A stretch of DNA of 64,000 nucleotides from Pacificispira sp002696645. GTDB taxonomy: Bacteria > Pseudomonadota > Alphaproteobacteria > UBA8366 > Aestuariispiraceae. This document shows, piece by piece, positions 1 to 8,252 of this stretch (the first letter of the stretch is position 1; each line of letters opens with the position of its first letter). A program made the position numbers and the translations under genes. The stretch is taken from positions 124,001 through 188,000 of the forward strand of contig NZ_JBLZHU010000008.1 in assembly GCF_048892425.1 (NCBI RefSeq), written 5' to 3'. Under the pieces are notes generated by a model. The model saw only the letters and a list, made by a program, of their open reading frames with translations, did no database searches and was not told the DNA's origin.

Positions 1-121
1 TATCGGCCATGGCAGCCCATTCAGCAGCAAGGTCGTCCGCGCCGTCGGAATCACCGCCGCCAACGTCTTCGTCCGCCATCGCGTCAAACTCATTGGCCAT
101 ATCGTCTTGATCGTCAGCCAT
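1..121 (-). CDS. fliM: Flagellar motor switch protein FliM, N-terminal fragment
   Basis: Only the first 40 codons lie in the window and the gene runs off the left edge. The start is the ATG whose complement is at 119-121. The peptide begins MADDQDDMANEFDAMADED and is very acidic, ending with an AAEWAAMAD segment. Acidic N-termini with such a segment are typical of FliM in Rhodospirillales, where this end binds phosphorylated CheY. It lies directly downstream of fliL on the same strand, the usual fliL-fliM order. The call rests on composition and context, because the C-ring domains are outside the window. Confidence 0.72.
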   Translation of the reverse strand, partial: MADDQDDMANEFDAMADEDVGGGDSDGADDLAAEWAAMAD

Positions 122-216
122 ACGTCCCGTGCCTCAGTTACGTTTCGGTACCATCCGTCATTCGAAACGGCGAAGCAATTCTGGGGCCAAGTCAAAAGAA
201 CCCCTTAAGTCTCAGC

Positions 217-756
217 CTATTGCACCAACATTTTCACCAGCAGGAGATCCTTCACAGGGGTCGGTGCCACCACCTGACTGACACGCCTGTACAATTCTTC
301 GCGTATCAGATAGGCCCCTGCACTGCCGTTCAACTCCTCCGTTCGCAATTCACGCAAGAAGGCGTTGAACTCACTAATGATCTTCGGTTTCATCTGCTCA
401 ACGCGCGCCACATCGGTTTGCGCCTCAAGCTCTAATTCAACTTGCAGCACCAGGAAATTCTTCCGCGTGCCGGTGCCACTTAACGATACCGTCAATTCAT
501 CCATCGGATAAAACACGCCGGGGGGATCAATGACGGCTTCACCATGGTCATCTGTAGCCGCAGCGTGCTCTTCCGTTGCGTGCTCCTCAGTCGCATGCTG
601 CTCTCCACCGCCCAGCAAGGGGTCCAGCAGACCCAGTGCAAACACAGCGCCAGCCGCCCCGCCCAACAAGAGTATCGGCAGAACAACAAACAGAATGAGC
701 TTTTTGCCGCTCACCTTCTTTTTAACCGGTGCTTCATTATCGTCTTCGTCGCTCAT
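217..756 (-). CDS. fliL: Flagellar basal body-associated protein FliL
   Basis: FliL is an inner-membrane protein around the stator and MS ring that supports motor torque. The 179-residue product has a short charged cytoplasmic N-terminus, one membrane segment at about residues 22-42 (LILFVVLPILLLGGAAGAVF), a His/Glu/Thr-rich linker and a periplasmic FliL domain containing FYPMDELTVSLSG. I chose the ATG at 756 because it follows AGGCGG with good spacing. An in-frame GTG at 789 would add 11 residues and has no such site. It is co-oriented with fliM downstream. Confidence 0.9.
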   Translation of the reverse strand: MSDEDDNEAPVKKKVSGKKLILFVVLPILLLGGAAGAVFALGLLDPLLGGGEQHATEEHATEEHAAATDDHGEAVIDPPGVFYPMDELTVSLSGTGTRKNFLVLQVELELEAQTDVARVEQMKPKIISEFNAFLRELRTEELNGSAGAYLIREELYRRVSQVVAPTPVKDLLLVKMLVQ

Positions 757-1039
757 CTCTTGCCGCCTGTTATGGACCCTGGCCAACACCCAGCATCGCG
801 GTGCATGCAGTACTGCAAGGACCCTAACATAAAGTCACCGAAACAAAAAAACTTCGGATTGCTTTTTATAGGCCGTTATTCGCCCACACAGATCAATGGA
901 AAACATACATGACCGGGTCAAAGTGATCCGGCAATCCGTTCCGCATACCCCGCCCTAACCAGCACTTTTTGGTGAATAAGGGCGAGCATATTTTGCCGAT
1001 ACCCATTATAACTTATTGAATTTAAACAAATATAAAAAC

Positions 1040-1055
1040 TGGCACGCGACTTGCT
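1040..1055 (+). promoter_or_regulatory. Sigma-54 (-24/-12) promoter for the flgF operon
   Basis: The bases TGGCACGCGACTTGCT match the sigma-54 consensus TGGCACG-N4-TTGCW exactly. The site is 75 bp upstream of the flgF start, in the otherwise gene-free stretch 757-1130 between fliL and flgF. Sigma-54 with the activator FlbD drives middle and late flagellar genes in many alphaproteobacteria, and a fliX homologue in this window fits that scheme. No FlbD site was identified by eye. I see nothing else definite in this intergenic stretch, including no clear promoter for fliL. Confidence 0.85.
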
Positions 1056-1130
1056 ATTACAGGTCCAGAGAGAGCAGTGGGCGGTTGGTTGAGAGCTTCC
1101 GCCCAAATGAGAGAAAAGAGGCGTCCAGAA

Positions 1131-1859
1131 ATGGAAAACACAAGCTATATAGCCATGTCGCGTCAGGCAGCCCTTCGGCGGTCGATGGACATTGTCGCCA
1201 ACAACATCGCCAACGCCAATACTCCGGCCTTTAAGGCTGAGCGGATGGTGTTTCAGGAATATCTGGCAAAACCAACAAAGGATGAGAAACTGTCTTTTGT
1301 TGAGGATGTTGGCACAGCAAGAGACCTTTCCAGCGGGCCTTTGACCACGACTGGAAATGATTTCGACATCGCTTTATCTGACGAGGGATATTTCGTTGTC
1401 GATAGCCCCTTGGGAGAACGTTATACCCGCCACGGACGCTTCCAATTGGATGCGAACGGCCAATTGGTGACTGGATCAGGTTATCCGGTTCAAGGCCAGG
1501 CGGGCCCCATCAATATTCCAGAAGACGGCGGGCGGATCAGCATCGCAGGCGATGGCACGGTTTCCAATGACGACGGGATTTTAGGCAAGCTGCAGGTCGT
1601 GACCTTCGAGGACGAACAGAAGCTTCGCAAGGCAGCCAATGGCTTATTCATCGCCGACCCTGACATGAACCCGCAACAGGTTGCTCAGCCAAGCATGATG
1701 CAGGGCATGATCGAAGAATCCAATGTGCAGGCGGTTCTGGAACTGACGCGCATGATGGATATCAATCGCGCCCATGAAAGTGTCGCGAAACTGATTCAAC
1801 GCGAAGACGACCGGATCAAAGACATGATCGATAAGCTGGGCCGTGCGCCACAGGGCTAA
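1131..1859 (+). CDS. flgF: Flagellar proximal rod protein FlgF
   Basis: FlgF is a 242-residue rod protein of the flagellar axial family. The N-terminal motif SMDIVANNIANANTPAFKAE is the conserved rod/hook helix signature, and the C-terminal half ends with the usual amphipathic helix (VLELTRMMDINRAHESVAKL). I use the ATG at 1131, preceded by AAAAGAGGCG; an in-frame ATG at 1077 sits close to the predicted sigma-54 transcription start and would add 18 residues foreign to the family. It is the first gene of flgF-flgG-flgA-flgH. Confidence 0.93.
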   Translation: MENTSYIAMSRQAALRRSMDIVANNIANANTPAFKAERMVFQEYLAKPTKDEKLSFVEDVGTARDLSSGPLTTTGNDFDIALSDEGYFVVDSPLGERYTRHGRFQLDANGQLVTGSGYPVQGQAGPINIPEDGGRISIAGDGTVSNDDGILGKLQVVTFEDEQKLRKAANGLFIADPDMNPQQVAQPSMMQGMIEESNVQAVLELTRMMDINRAHESVAKLIQREDDRIKDMIDKLGRAPQG

Positions 1860-1918
1860 TCGCGCTGTGACGAGATACTGACAGCTTTATCCGACTGAGG
1901 TTTTAAAGGAGACGACAG

Positions 1919-2704
1919 ATGCGATCACTTAGTATTGGCGCGACAGGGATGTTAGCCCAGCAATTGAATGTGGAAGTCATCTCCCACAACATTGCCAACA
2001 TGAACACCACGTCCTATCAGCGCCGGCGGGCTGAGTTTCAGGATCTGCTGTATCAGAACCTGCGCCGGGTCGGGTCGGACAGTTCCGACGCCAGCACCAC
2101 GGTGCCAGTCGGTGTCCAGGTCGGGCTGGGGGTAAAAACCGCCGCCGTCTATCGCATCACCGAACAGGGAAACCTGACCCTGACGGAAAATCCGTTGGAT
2201 GTCGCAATCAATGGCGAGGGCTATTTCCGCATTACGCTGCCCAGCGGCGATACGGCCTATTCCCGCGCCGGGTCCTTTCAATTGGATGGCGATGGCGATG
2301 TTGTGACCGTCGATGGTTTTACCGTGCAGCCTGGACTGACCGTTCCACCGAATGCCGTGGATATATCGGTCAATGCCTCAGGGGAAGTTCTGGTATCCCT
2401 AGATGGTGTCACCGCCCCGTCAAACATTGGGCAATTGGAACTGGCGCGTTTCCCGAATGACGCCGGCCTGTTGGCCATCGGGGACAACCTGTTTCTGGAA
2501 ACACCGGCATCGGGTGGCGCAACAGTGGCTGCCCCTGGAACGGCCGGATTTGGCACGATCCAACAGGGCTTCCTGGAAACGTCGAACGTAAACGTTGTGG
2601 AAGAAATCACCAATCTGATTACGGCCCAACGCGCCTATGAGATGAATTCGAAGGTAATCGAAACATCTGACCAGATGATGTCGACCCTGACGAACCTTCG
2701 CTAA
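1919..2704 (+). CDS. flgG: Flagellar distal rod protein FlgG
   Basis: FlgG forms the distal rod. The 261-residue length matches the family. The N-terminus carries VEVISHNIANMNTTSYQRRR and the C-terminus the helix SNVNVVEEITNLITAQRAYE, both hallmarks of FlgG. A strong Shine-Dalgarno AAAGGAG lies 8 bp before the ATG. It follows flgF by 59 bp and precedes flgA. Confidence 0.95.
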   Translation: MRSLSIGATGMLAQQLNVEVISHNIANMNTTSYQRRRAEFQDLLYQNLRRVGSDSSDASTTVPVGVQVGLGVKTAAVYRITEQGNLTLTENPLDVAINGEGYFRITLPSGDTAYSRAGSFQLDGDGDVVTVDGFTVQPGLTVPPNAVDISVNASGEVLVSLDGVTAPSNIGQLELARFPNDAGLLAIGDNLFLETPASGGATVAAPGTAGFGTIQQGFLETSNVNVVEEITNLITAQRAYEMNSKVIETSDQMMSTLTNLR

Positions 2705-2754
2705 TAGTGACTCATAGTCACCCACAGACGCTGACGACAGTAAGGAGAGTGATC

Positions 2755-3789
2755 ATGAAACCGATATCAAACCATTGCCTGAGCGTGATTTACGCCCTGG
2801 TCCTGGCCGGGTTCGTGATCGCCCTGACTTTCCCGGCCCTTACTTTCCCGGCCCTGGCTGAAACCGCAAGCAAGGCAGAGTCCGAGGAAGTAAAGGTTCC
2901 TGTGGTACTGAATCCTATCGTTCAAGTGGATGCAGAATTCATCCATGTCGGGGATTTATTCGAACCGGCCGGGCAATACGCGGACCGCACGGTCATCCGT
3001 GCGCCAGAACCAGGACAGGAACTGGTCCTGCCGGCCGTATGGTTATGGAAAGCGGCAAAAACCTTTGGCATTGATTGGCGCCCAACCAGCACCGCGGAAA
3101 CAGTGACCGTCACGCGGCCCAGCTCAGTGATTACAACAAGCCAGATCGAAGGACTGCTGCTGGATTCCTTCTTCAAACGCACCGGCGAGGATGACCTGGT
3201 TGAGGTTGAAGAAGATGGCGGTCCGTACCGGATCCATCTGCCGCGCTCTGTCGCGCCAACGGCCCGGGTCGAACGGTTTGACTATGACGCCCATTCCGGT
3301 CGCTTCACGGCAACCCTGCTGGCCCCTGCAGAAGGCCGCACCTTGCAGAAAATGAATATCTCAGGACGGTTCCACCGAATGGTTGAACTGCCCGTTCCAA
3401 CGCGGCGCCTGGGCAAAGACCATATTATCGAAGCCGGTGATCTGACCATCGTGCGCATGCGGGAAGAAGGTTTGGGAACCAACCTGATCATCGATGAAAA
3501 CAAGTTGATCGGGCAATCCGTTGGACGGTCGCTGACATCGGGGAAACCCATTCGCGCTGGTGACGTTGGCGCCCCGATCCTTGTCGAAAAGGGCCGGATT
3601 ATAACAGTTAGCCTGCAAACCGACCGCATGGTGCTCAGCGTTCAGGGTCGGGCGATGGAAAATGGTGCCCTGGATGATGTCATCCGGGTGCAGAACACAC
3701 AAAGCAACACGGTAATTGACGCAGTGGTGATTGGTTCCGGGCGCGTGGAAGTTCAGCTTCAGCAACCCCTGGCGATGCGCACGGAATAA
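2755..3789 (+). CDS. flgA: Flagellar P-ring assembly chaperone FlgA
   Basis: FlgA is a periplasmic chaperone for assembly of the P ring built from FlgI. The 344-residue product has a signal peptide ending near FPALAET and a C-terminal SAF-type domain (TRRLGKDHIIEAGDLTIV, then LIGQSVGRSLTSGKPIRAGDV and MVLSVQGRAMENGALDDVI). I use the ATG at 2755, behind TAAGGAGAG; an upstream in-frame start at 2707 lacks a ribosome site. The signal peptide contains an in-frame duplicated LTFPA, from a 15-bp tandem repeat at 2826-2855. Confidence 0.92.
   Translation: MKPISNHCLSVIYALVLAGFVIALTFPALTFPALAETASKAESEEVKVPVVLNPIVQVDAEFIHVGDLFEPAGQYADRTVIRAPEPGQELVLPAVWLWKAAKTFGIDWRPTSTAETVTVTRPSSVITTSQIEGLLLDSFFKRTGEDDLVEVEEDGGPYRIHLPRSVAPTARVERFDYDAHSGRFTATLLAPAEGRTLQKMNISGRFHRMVELPVPTRRLGKDHIIEAGDLTIVRMREEGLGTNLIIDENKLIGQSVGRSLTSGKPIRAGDVGAPILVEKGRIITVSLQTDRMVLSVQGRAMENGALDDVIRVQNTQSNTVIDAVVIGSGRVEVQLQQPLAMRTE
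2826..2855 (+). repeat. 15-bp tandem duplication in the flgA signal peptide
   Basis: Two adjacent 15-bp units (2826-2840 and 2841-2855) share ACTTTCCCGGCCCT and differ only at their first base. They encode the consecutive LTFPA and LTFPA in the hydrophobic core and cleavage region of the FlgA signal peptide. The frame is preserved. Confidence 0.8.
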
Positions 3790-3840
3790 TCTGCCCGACA
3801 CGCCGTTAACCTGAATGCAATCGAGATGAGGAGAGTAACC

Positions 3841-4611
3841 ATGAAACATCATCCCTCCCGCCCTTCGGCGCGTTTCAAGACGCTGGCTTGCCTGACATTG
3901 GCAAGCGCCCTGCTGGTCGGTTGCAATTCGATGGAACGTCTGGCCGCTGTGGGTGAAGAGCCTTCGATGAACCCGGTGGCGAACCCGACCTATGACCCGA
4001 ATTACACGCAGGTCACCATGCCAATGCCAAAGCCAGTAACGGCATCATACATGCCAAACTCACTGTGGCGCCCCGGCAGCCGGGCCTTCTTTAAGGATCT
4101 TCGGGCCTCTGACATTGGCGATATTGTCACCGTCGTGATCGATATCGACGAAAACGCACAGTTGGATAATTCCACAACCCGGACCCGAAACAATTCGGAA
4201 AATGTCGATGTCGACAGCTTACTGGGCTATGAAAATGCCTTGAATTCTGTCCTGCCCGAAGCGGTAAATCCCGCAGCCCTGTTGGCATTCGACGGCCAGA
4301 CCAGCAATGCAGGTGGTGGCGCGATCGATCGCCAGGAAGCCATTTCGGTCAGCGTTGCGGCCGTCGTGACCCAGGTTCTGCCCAATGGCAATCTGGTCAT
4401 ACATGGACGCCAGGAAACACGGGTGAACTTTGAATTGCGGGAACTTCAGATCGCTGGGGTCATCCGCCCCCAGGATATTTCGACCGCAAACACAGTAAGC
4501 TACGAAAAGATTGCTGAAGCCAGGCTTGCCTATGGCGGGCGCGGCCAGGTCAGCGATTTCCAACAACCCCGCTGGGGCACCCAGATCATGGACGTGATCA
4601 TGCCCTTCTAA
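3841..4611 (+). CDS. flgH: Flagellar L-ring lipoprotein FlgH
   Basis: FlgH forms the outer-membrane L ring. The 256-residue product has a lipoprotein signal peptide with lipobox LLVGC, so Cys is expected to be lipidated. Conserved FlgH segments follow: SLWRPGSRAFFKDLRASDIGD, then VLPNGNLVIHGRQETRVNFE and the closing YGGRGQVSDFQQPRWGTQIM. The start ATG at 3841 follows GAGGAGAG. It is the last gene of flgF-flgG-flgA-flgH and is followed by two hairpins. Confidence 0.95.
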   Translation: MKHHPSRPSARFKTLACLTLASALLVGCNSMERLAAVGEEPSMNPVANPTYDPNYTQVTMPMPKPVTASYMPNSLWRPGSRAFFKDLRASDIGDIVTVVIDIDENAQLDNSTTRTRNNSENVDVDSLLGYENALNSVLPEAVNPAALLAFDGQTSNAGGGAIDRQEAISVSVAAVVTQVLPNGNLVIHGRQETRVNFELRELQIAGVIRPQDISTANTVSYEKIAEARLAYGGRGQVSDFQQPRWGTQIMDVIMPF

Positions 4612-4694
4612 TCAACGGTCCCGTTTTGGGACCCACAGTTTCGGTGTCGCCCGCGTACTCTCTCTCTCCTCTCTCTCTCGCGGCGATTCCGAAT

Positions 4695-4721
4695 GGGGCC
4701 TGACCAACATGGTCGGGCCCC
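4695..4721 (+). terminator. Hairpin downstream of flgH
   Basis: GGGGCCTGACC and GGTCGGGCCCC (4695-4705 and 4711-4721) form an 11-bp stem with one G-T wobble and a 5-base loop, followed by CTTATCTT. It probably ends the flgF-flgH transcript, although the tail is only moderately T-rich. A smaller stem, GGTCCC/GGGACC at 4618-4634, and a CT-repeat tract at 4658-4679 precede it. Confidence 0.55.
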
Positions 4722-4773
4722 CTTATCTTCTAAACCCGATTACAGCCCTGATCCCAAACAGGTTGATAACAAA

Positions 4774-4808
4774 AAAGGCCCGCCGGATTCAGATCCAGGC
4801 GGGCCTTT
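4774..4808. terminator. Bidirectional intrinsic terminator between flgH and dksA
   Basis: AAAGGCCCGCC (4774-4784) pairs perfectly with GGCGGGCCTTT (4798-4808) around a 13-base loop. An A-run precedes the left arm, so on the minus strand the stem is followed by T residues. It lies between two convergent genes and would serve dksA best, and flgH read-through as well. Confidence 0.8.
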
Positions 4809-4849
4809 AGCATTCTTAACGGCGTCATGCTGACATCCGGGGTCCGAAC

Positions 4850-5320
4850 TTAATCTTCCCGATGCAGCCGTTCCATCCGTTCGTGATGTTCCTGTGCTTC
4901 CAGGCTCAGAACCGCAATTGGTCGGGCCTCTAACCGGCGCAGCGAAATGGGCTCACCGGTTTCTTCGCAATAGCCATAACTATCATCTTCAATACGCTCC
5001 AGCGCCGAATCGATCTTGGCGATCAATTTACGCTCCCGGTCCCGGGTGCGCAGTTCAATCGCACGATCCGTTTCCATCGAGGCGCGGTCCGTCAAGTCCG
5101 GCTGTGCCAAGCTTTCCGACTGCATGCTTTCAAGCGTTTCTGAAGATTCTCTCAGCAGATCTGCACGCCAATTCAACAGCTTCTGGCGGAAATACTCTTT
5201 CTGAAGAGGGTTCATGAACTCTTCAGACTCACTGGGCCGATAATCCGGCGGCAGCAAGGGCGACGACACAGTCGCTTTCGGGTTTACACTGGTATTGCTC
5301 GTAGCCTCACTGCCCGACAT
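4850..5320 (-). CDS. dksA: DksA-family RNA polymerase-binding regulator, zinc-independent type
   Basis: DksA-like proteins enter the RNA polymerase secondary channel and work with ppGpp. The 156-residue product has a coiled-coil region (about 37-110) and the C-terminal globular region YGYCEETGEPISLRRLEARP. The four positions that bind zinc in classical DksA are here Cys118, Thr121, Ser139 and Ala142, with classical spacing. This CTSA pattern is known from zinc-independent DksA2 proteins such as that of Pseudomonas aeruginosa. The N-terminal 35 residues are an extra, low-complexity extension. The start ATG follows GGGAG. Its place inside the flagellar cluster next to fliX suggests a flagellar regulatory link, which is inference. 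Confidence 0.88.
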   Translation of the reverse strand: MSGSEATSNTSVNPKATVSSPLLPPDYRPSESEEFMNPLQKEYFRQKLLNWRADLLRESSETLESMQSESLAQPDLTDRASMETDRAIELRTRDRERKLIAKIDSALERIEDDSYGYCEETGEPISLRRLEARPIAVLSLEAQEHHERMERLHRED

Positions 5321-5364
5321 GCCAATCTCCCGGTCAAATGCGTCCTATACTTCAAGACCGGCGG

Positions 5365-5393
5365 CTTATATGGCCCTAGGCAGGTCATTACAA
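5365..5393 (-). promoter_or_regulatory. Sigma-70-type promoter for dksA
   Basis: On the minus strand TTGTAA is separated by exactly 17 bp from TATAAG (complement at 5388-5393 and 5365-5370). The site lies 45 bp upstream of the dksA start in the fliX-dksA gap. It would allow dksA to be expressed independently of fliX. Confidence 0.6.
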
Positions 5394-5462
5394 CACATTT
5401 TTTTAGGATTATTCGTCGCATCCCGCAGGCGCACACAAGACCTGCCTAAATGCGCAACAGGA

Positions 5463-5927
5463 TCAATCGTCCTGTCCGTGCTTTGCCAGTTCAACGGCAA
5501 CGCGCAGTTCAATATCATCGACCAATGATTTAACCTTTGGATCCAAAGCACCGCTGGCGCGCTGGCTCAACGCCGCCTGCAATTGTACCAGGCGCTGCCG
5601 TGACAAACCACCGGACAAGAGACCAATTCGTATCTCATCCAATTGATCCAACAGGTCTTCTCCGCGATCCAGTGCCGCCTTGTTGCGTCGTTTGGCATCC
5701 GGTTCCGTCGCATCGACGCTGTCTACCCCTTGCAGGGCCAGCAAAGCATCAATTGAGCTGACACCAGAACCACCCGCCAAACCACCGGCGCTGTCGACCG
5801 TATCATCCGCCCCGCCGTCGGCCTGTCGCAAGGCACTGGAAAATCCCACCCCTTTCGCCCCGCCGGTCTTGGCGGTCTTCTTGGACTGGCTGAGCTTTCC
5901 AGATGATCCGGGTCCGTCGACTTTCAT
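5463..5927 (-). CDS. fliX: Flagellar assembly regulator FliX
   Basis: FliX in Caulobacter couples early flagellar assembly to activation of the sigma-54 activator FlbD. The 154-residue product begins MKVDGPGSSGK, has a Gly/Ala/Asp-rich disordered N-terminal half, then a conserved C-terminal helical region (RGEDLLDQLDEIRIGLLSGG, then LQAALSQRASGALDPKVKSL and LDDIELRVAVELAKHGQ-like residues). Length and layout match FliX. The start at 5927 was chosen on the family N-terminus; the ribosome site is weak, and the frame stays open to 6017. It lies back to back with flgI. Confidence 0.82.
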   Translation of the reverse strand: MKVDGPGSSGKLSQSKKTAKTGGAKGVGFSSALRQADGGADDTVDSAGGLAGGSGVSSIDALLALQGVDSVDATEPDAKRRNKAALDRGEDLLDQLDEIRIGLLSGGLSRQRLVQLQAALSQRASGALDPKVKSLVDDIELRVAVELAKHGQDD

Positions 5928-6104
5928 CGTTACAGTGTATCCATTTTGCGCCGCAGGGGAAATCCCTGTGTTAGTAACTGCGCGCCGATTCCCACCCGGA
6001 ATCAAGCGCAATGGCACCCGGCAAGTCTTGCCTAAACCGGGAACTCAGCACCAAGGCTACTCGCGTAAATCAATGAATTCAATAGCTTGTGTCTTTTTCC
6101 AATC

Positions 6105-6120
6105 TGGCACGGGTTTCGCA
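6105..6120 (+). promoter_or_regulatory. Probable sigma-54 promoter for the flgI operon
   Basis: TGGCACGGGTTTCGCA matches TGGCACG-N4-TTGCA with one mismatch in the -12 element. It lies 46 bp before the flgI start, in the fliX-flgI intergenic region. Together with the site at 1040 it suggests that both rod/ring operons belong to the same sigma-54 class. Confidence 0.65.
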
Positions 6121-6165
6121 TAACTCTCACCGAGACGGGTGTGTTTACCCAGCCCGAAATGAGAG

Positions 6166-7356
6166 ATGAGAAACATGACCAGAGATTTCACAAAACGATC
6201 TGCAGGCTATGGCGATCTCAGAACGCGCCCGATGGCCCGAGTTGCACGCTTTTTCCTGGCGATACTGGCCCTCATTCTGGGATGGGCCCTGGTGCCGGCG
6301 GAAGCCGCCGCGCAATCACGGATCAAGGACATCGTCGACATTGAAGGCGTTCGCGACAACATGTTGGTGGGCTATGGTCTTGTCGTTGGCCTGAACGGGA
6401 CGGGAGACAGTCTGGACACCGCCGTTTTTACCCGGGAAAGCCTGGTCGGGATGTTGCAGCGCATGGGCGTCAATGCCAGTGACTCCGATCTTGATACCGA
6501 TAACATTGCCGCCGTCATGGTGACGGCTACATTGCCGCCATTTTCCCGTCAGGGGTCCCGCGTGGATGTGACAGTATCCTCTATGGGGGACGCAGACAGC
6601 CTGCTGGGCGGCACATTACTTGTCACCCCGATGCTGGGTGCAGATGGCGAAATTTATGCCGTATCCCAGGGAACGGTCGCTGTCGGCGGCTTTTCCGCGC
6701 AAGGCGCTGCTGAAACGGTCGTGAAAGGCGTTCCAACCTCTGGACGGATTTCCAATGGGGCCATTATTGAACGCGAAATCCCGTTTGAGTTGGCCCAGTT
6801 GAACCAGGTTAAATTGAATCTGCGCAATCCTGATTTCACCACGGCACGCCGCATTGCCCGCGCGATTGATGCCTTTGTCGGGGAACCCACGGCGAAGGCA
6901 ACAGATTTGAGCACGGTTCAATTGAACATTCCGCCCAGCTATAATGGTGAACTGGTTGAATTGCTGACCGATATCGAACAATTGCGCGTTGAGCCGGATC
7001 AGATCGCCCGCGTGGTCATCGACGAACAGTCAGGCGTCATCGTAATGGGTGAAAATGTCGGGATTAGCACCGTCGCTGTGGCTCAGGGCAATCTGACCGT
7101 ACGCATCACCGAAACCCCGCAGGTCTCGCAACCCACACCATTTTCTAACACGGGTACGACGGAAGTTGTTCCCCGCACAGAAGTCACCGTGGATGAGCAG
7201 GAAGACCGTCGCCTGGGCCTTGTGCCTGGCACCGTCGAATTACAAGAGCTTGTGAACGGCCTGAACTCCCTGGGGGTTGGCCCACGCGACATGATTACGA
7301 TCCTGCAGGCGATCAAGGCATCTGGTGCCCTGCAAGCAGAAATCGAGGTGATGTAA
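6166..7356 (+). CDS. flgI: Flagellar P-ring protein FlgI
   Basis: FlgI builds the periplasmic P ring. The 396-residue product has a long signal peptide (hydrophobic ARFFLAILALILGWALVPAE, cleavage near AAAQS) and then RIKDIVDIEGVRDNMLVGYG, the conserved mature N-terminus. GLVVGLNGTGD and, near the end, LVNGLNSLGVGPRDMITILQ are family signatures. ATGs at 6166 and 6175 are both possible, and one at 6232 would still leave a normal signal peptide. Its stop overlaps the start of the next gene by one base (TAATG). Confidence 0.94.
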   Translation: MRNMTRDFTKRSAGYGDLRTRPMARVARFFLAILALILGWALVPAEAAAQSRIKDIVDIEGVRDNMLVGYGLVVGLNGTGDSLDTAVFTRESLVGMLQRMGVNASDSDLDTDNIAAVMVTATLPPFSRQGSRVDVTVSSMGDADSLLGGTLLVTPMLGADGEIYAVSQGTVAVGGFSAQGAAETVVKGVPTSGRISNGAIIEREIPFELAQLNQVKLNLRNPDFTTARRIARAIDAFVGEPTAKATDLSTVQLNIPPSYNGELVELLTDIEQLRVEPDQIARVVIDEQSGVIVMGENVGISTVAVAQGNLTVRITETPQVSQPTPFSNTGTTEVVPRTEVTVDEQEDRRLGLVPGTVELQELVNGLNSLGVGPRDMITILQAIKASGALQAEIEVM

Positions 7357-7715
7357 TGATCGATACAAGCAGCCAAATGCTTCTGGACAGTGCGCGCAAT
7401 CAAGCGTTTGCGGCCAAGCCTAAAATGCCAATGGACGGCACACCAGACGCGATAAAGAAGTCAGCCATCGAATTTGAAGCCGTCTTCGCCCAGCAAATGC
7501 TGGAGCCAATGTTCGCTGAAATATCGAATGACAGCATGTTCGGTGGCGGTCACGCCGAAGGGATCTACCAATCCATGATGGTCCAGGAATTCGGTAAAAT
7601 CATTGCGCAACAAGGGTCACTGGGGATCGCCGATACGGTCGCGAAAGAAATGCTGAAAATCCAGGAGGCCCAATCCAAGTCAGCCGCCAACACCACAGGG
7701 GAGATATCCCGATGA
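7356..7715 (+). CDS. Rod-binding protein, FlgJ N-terminal domain only (CheL type)
   Basis: The 119-residue product matches the rod-binding domain of FlgJ: KKSAIEFEAVFAQQMLEPMF, then FGGGHAEGIYQSMMVQEFGK. The peptidoglycan-hydrolase domain of enterobacterial FlgJ is absent, as is usual in alphaproteobacteria, where such genes are called cheL. It probably helps rod assembly. It is coupled to flgI by TAATG and to the next gene by ATGA. Confidence 0.86.
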   Translation: MIDTSSQMLLDSARNQAFAAKPKMPMDGTPDAIKKSAIEFEAVFAQQMLEPMFAEISNDSMFGGGHAEGIYQSMMVQEFGKIIAQQGSLGIADTVAKEMLKIQEAQSKSAANTTGEISR

Positions 7716-8140
7716 ACGCCACTATCCGCGCCCATAATCTGATCGAACTGATGGAAGATCTGGTTGTTGTTCTGGAAAAAGAAAACGCGCTTTTAGAGAC
7801 ACCCCAGGCCGCAGAACTCAGCCCGGTTGTCGAAGAAAAGCAGGCTTTATTCAAACATTACAACGACCATGTCGAAGCCATCTCACAAGATCCAGGATTT
7901 GCTGTGGCCTTAAGCGATGACTTGCGCACGCAATTGCAGACGCTGGCTGAAACCTTCGAAGCCCTGATGACCATCAACCGGCGAAAGCTGGAAATCTTGA
8001 CAAAGTCCAGCCAACACGTCGTCAACCGGATCATTGAGGCGGCAAAGCAGGCTGCGGGCGATATACCCGGTTATGGTCGCCAGGGCGCGATATCCAATGG
8101 ACGCGCAGCCGCCCCGATCGCCATGAACCGAGAAATCTAA
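7712..8140 (+). CDS. FlgN-like flagellar export chaperone
   Basis: The 142-residue protein is almost all helical: LIELMEDLVVVLEKENALLE, then VEEKQALFKHYNDHVEAI and a long helix NRRKLEILTKSSQHVVNRII. This pattern and its place directly before flgK fit the FlgN family, which chaperones hook-associated proteins FlgK and FlgL. Sequence conservation in the family is low, so position counts for much. The start overlaps the preceding stop by four bases (ATGA). Confidence 0.78.
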   Translation: MNATIRAHNLIELMEDLVVVLEKENALLETPQAAELSPVVEEKQALFKHYNDHVEAISQDPGFAVALSDDLRTQLQTLAETFEALMTINRRKLEILTKSSQHVVNRIIEAAKQAAGDIPGYGRQGAISNGRAAAPIAMNREI

Positions 8141-8252
8141 CTGCAAGGTTTTTACACGCAACGATGCACAACACCCCGTGACACGAAAACCCAGGACGTA
8201 GAAACGATCCTCTTCAACCCCACGGACTTAGTGCACAGGAAAGGCAAAGAAA

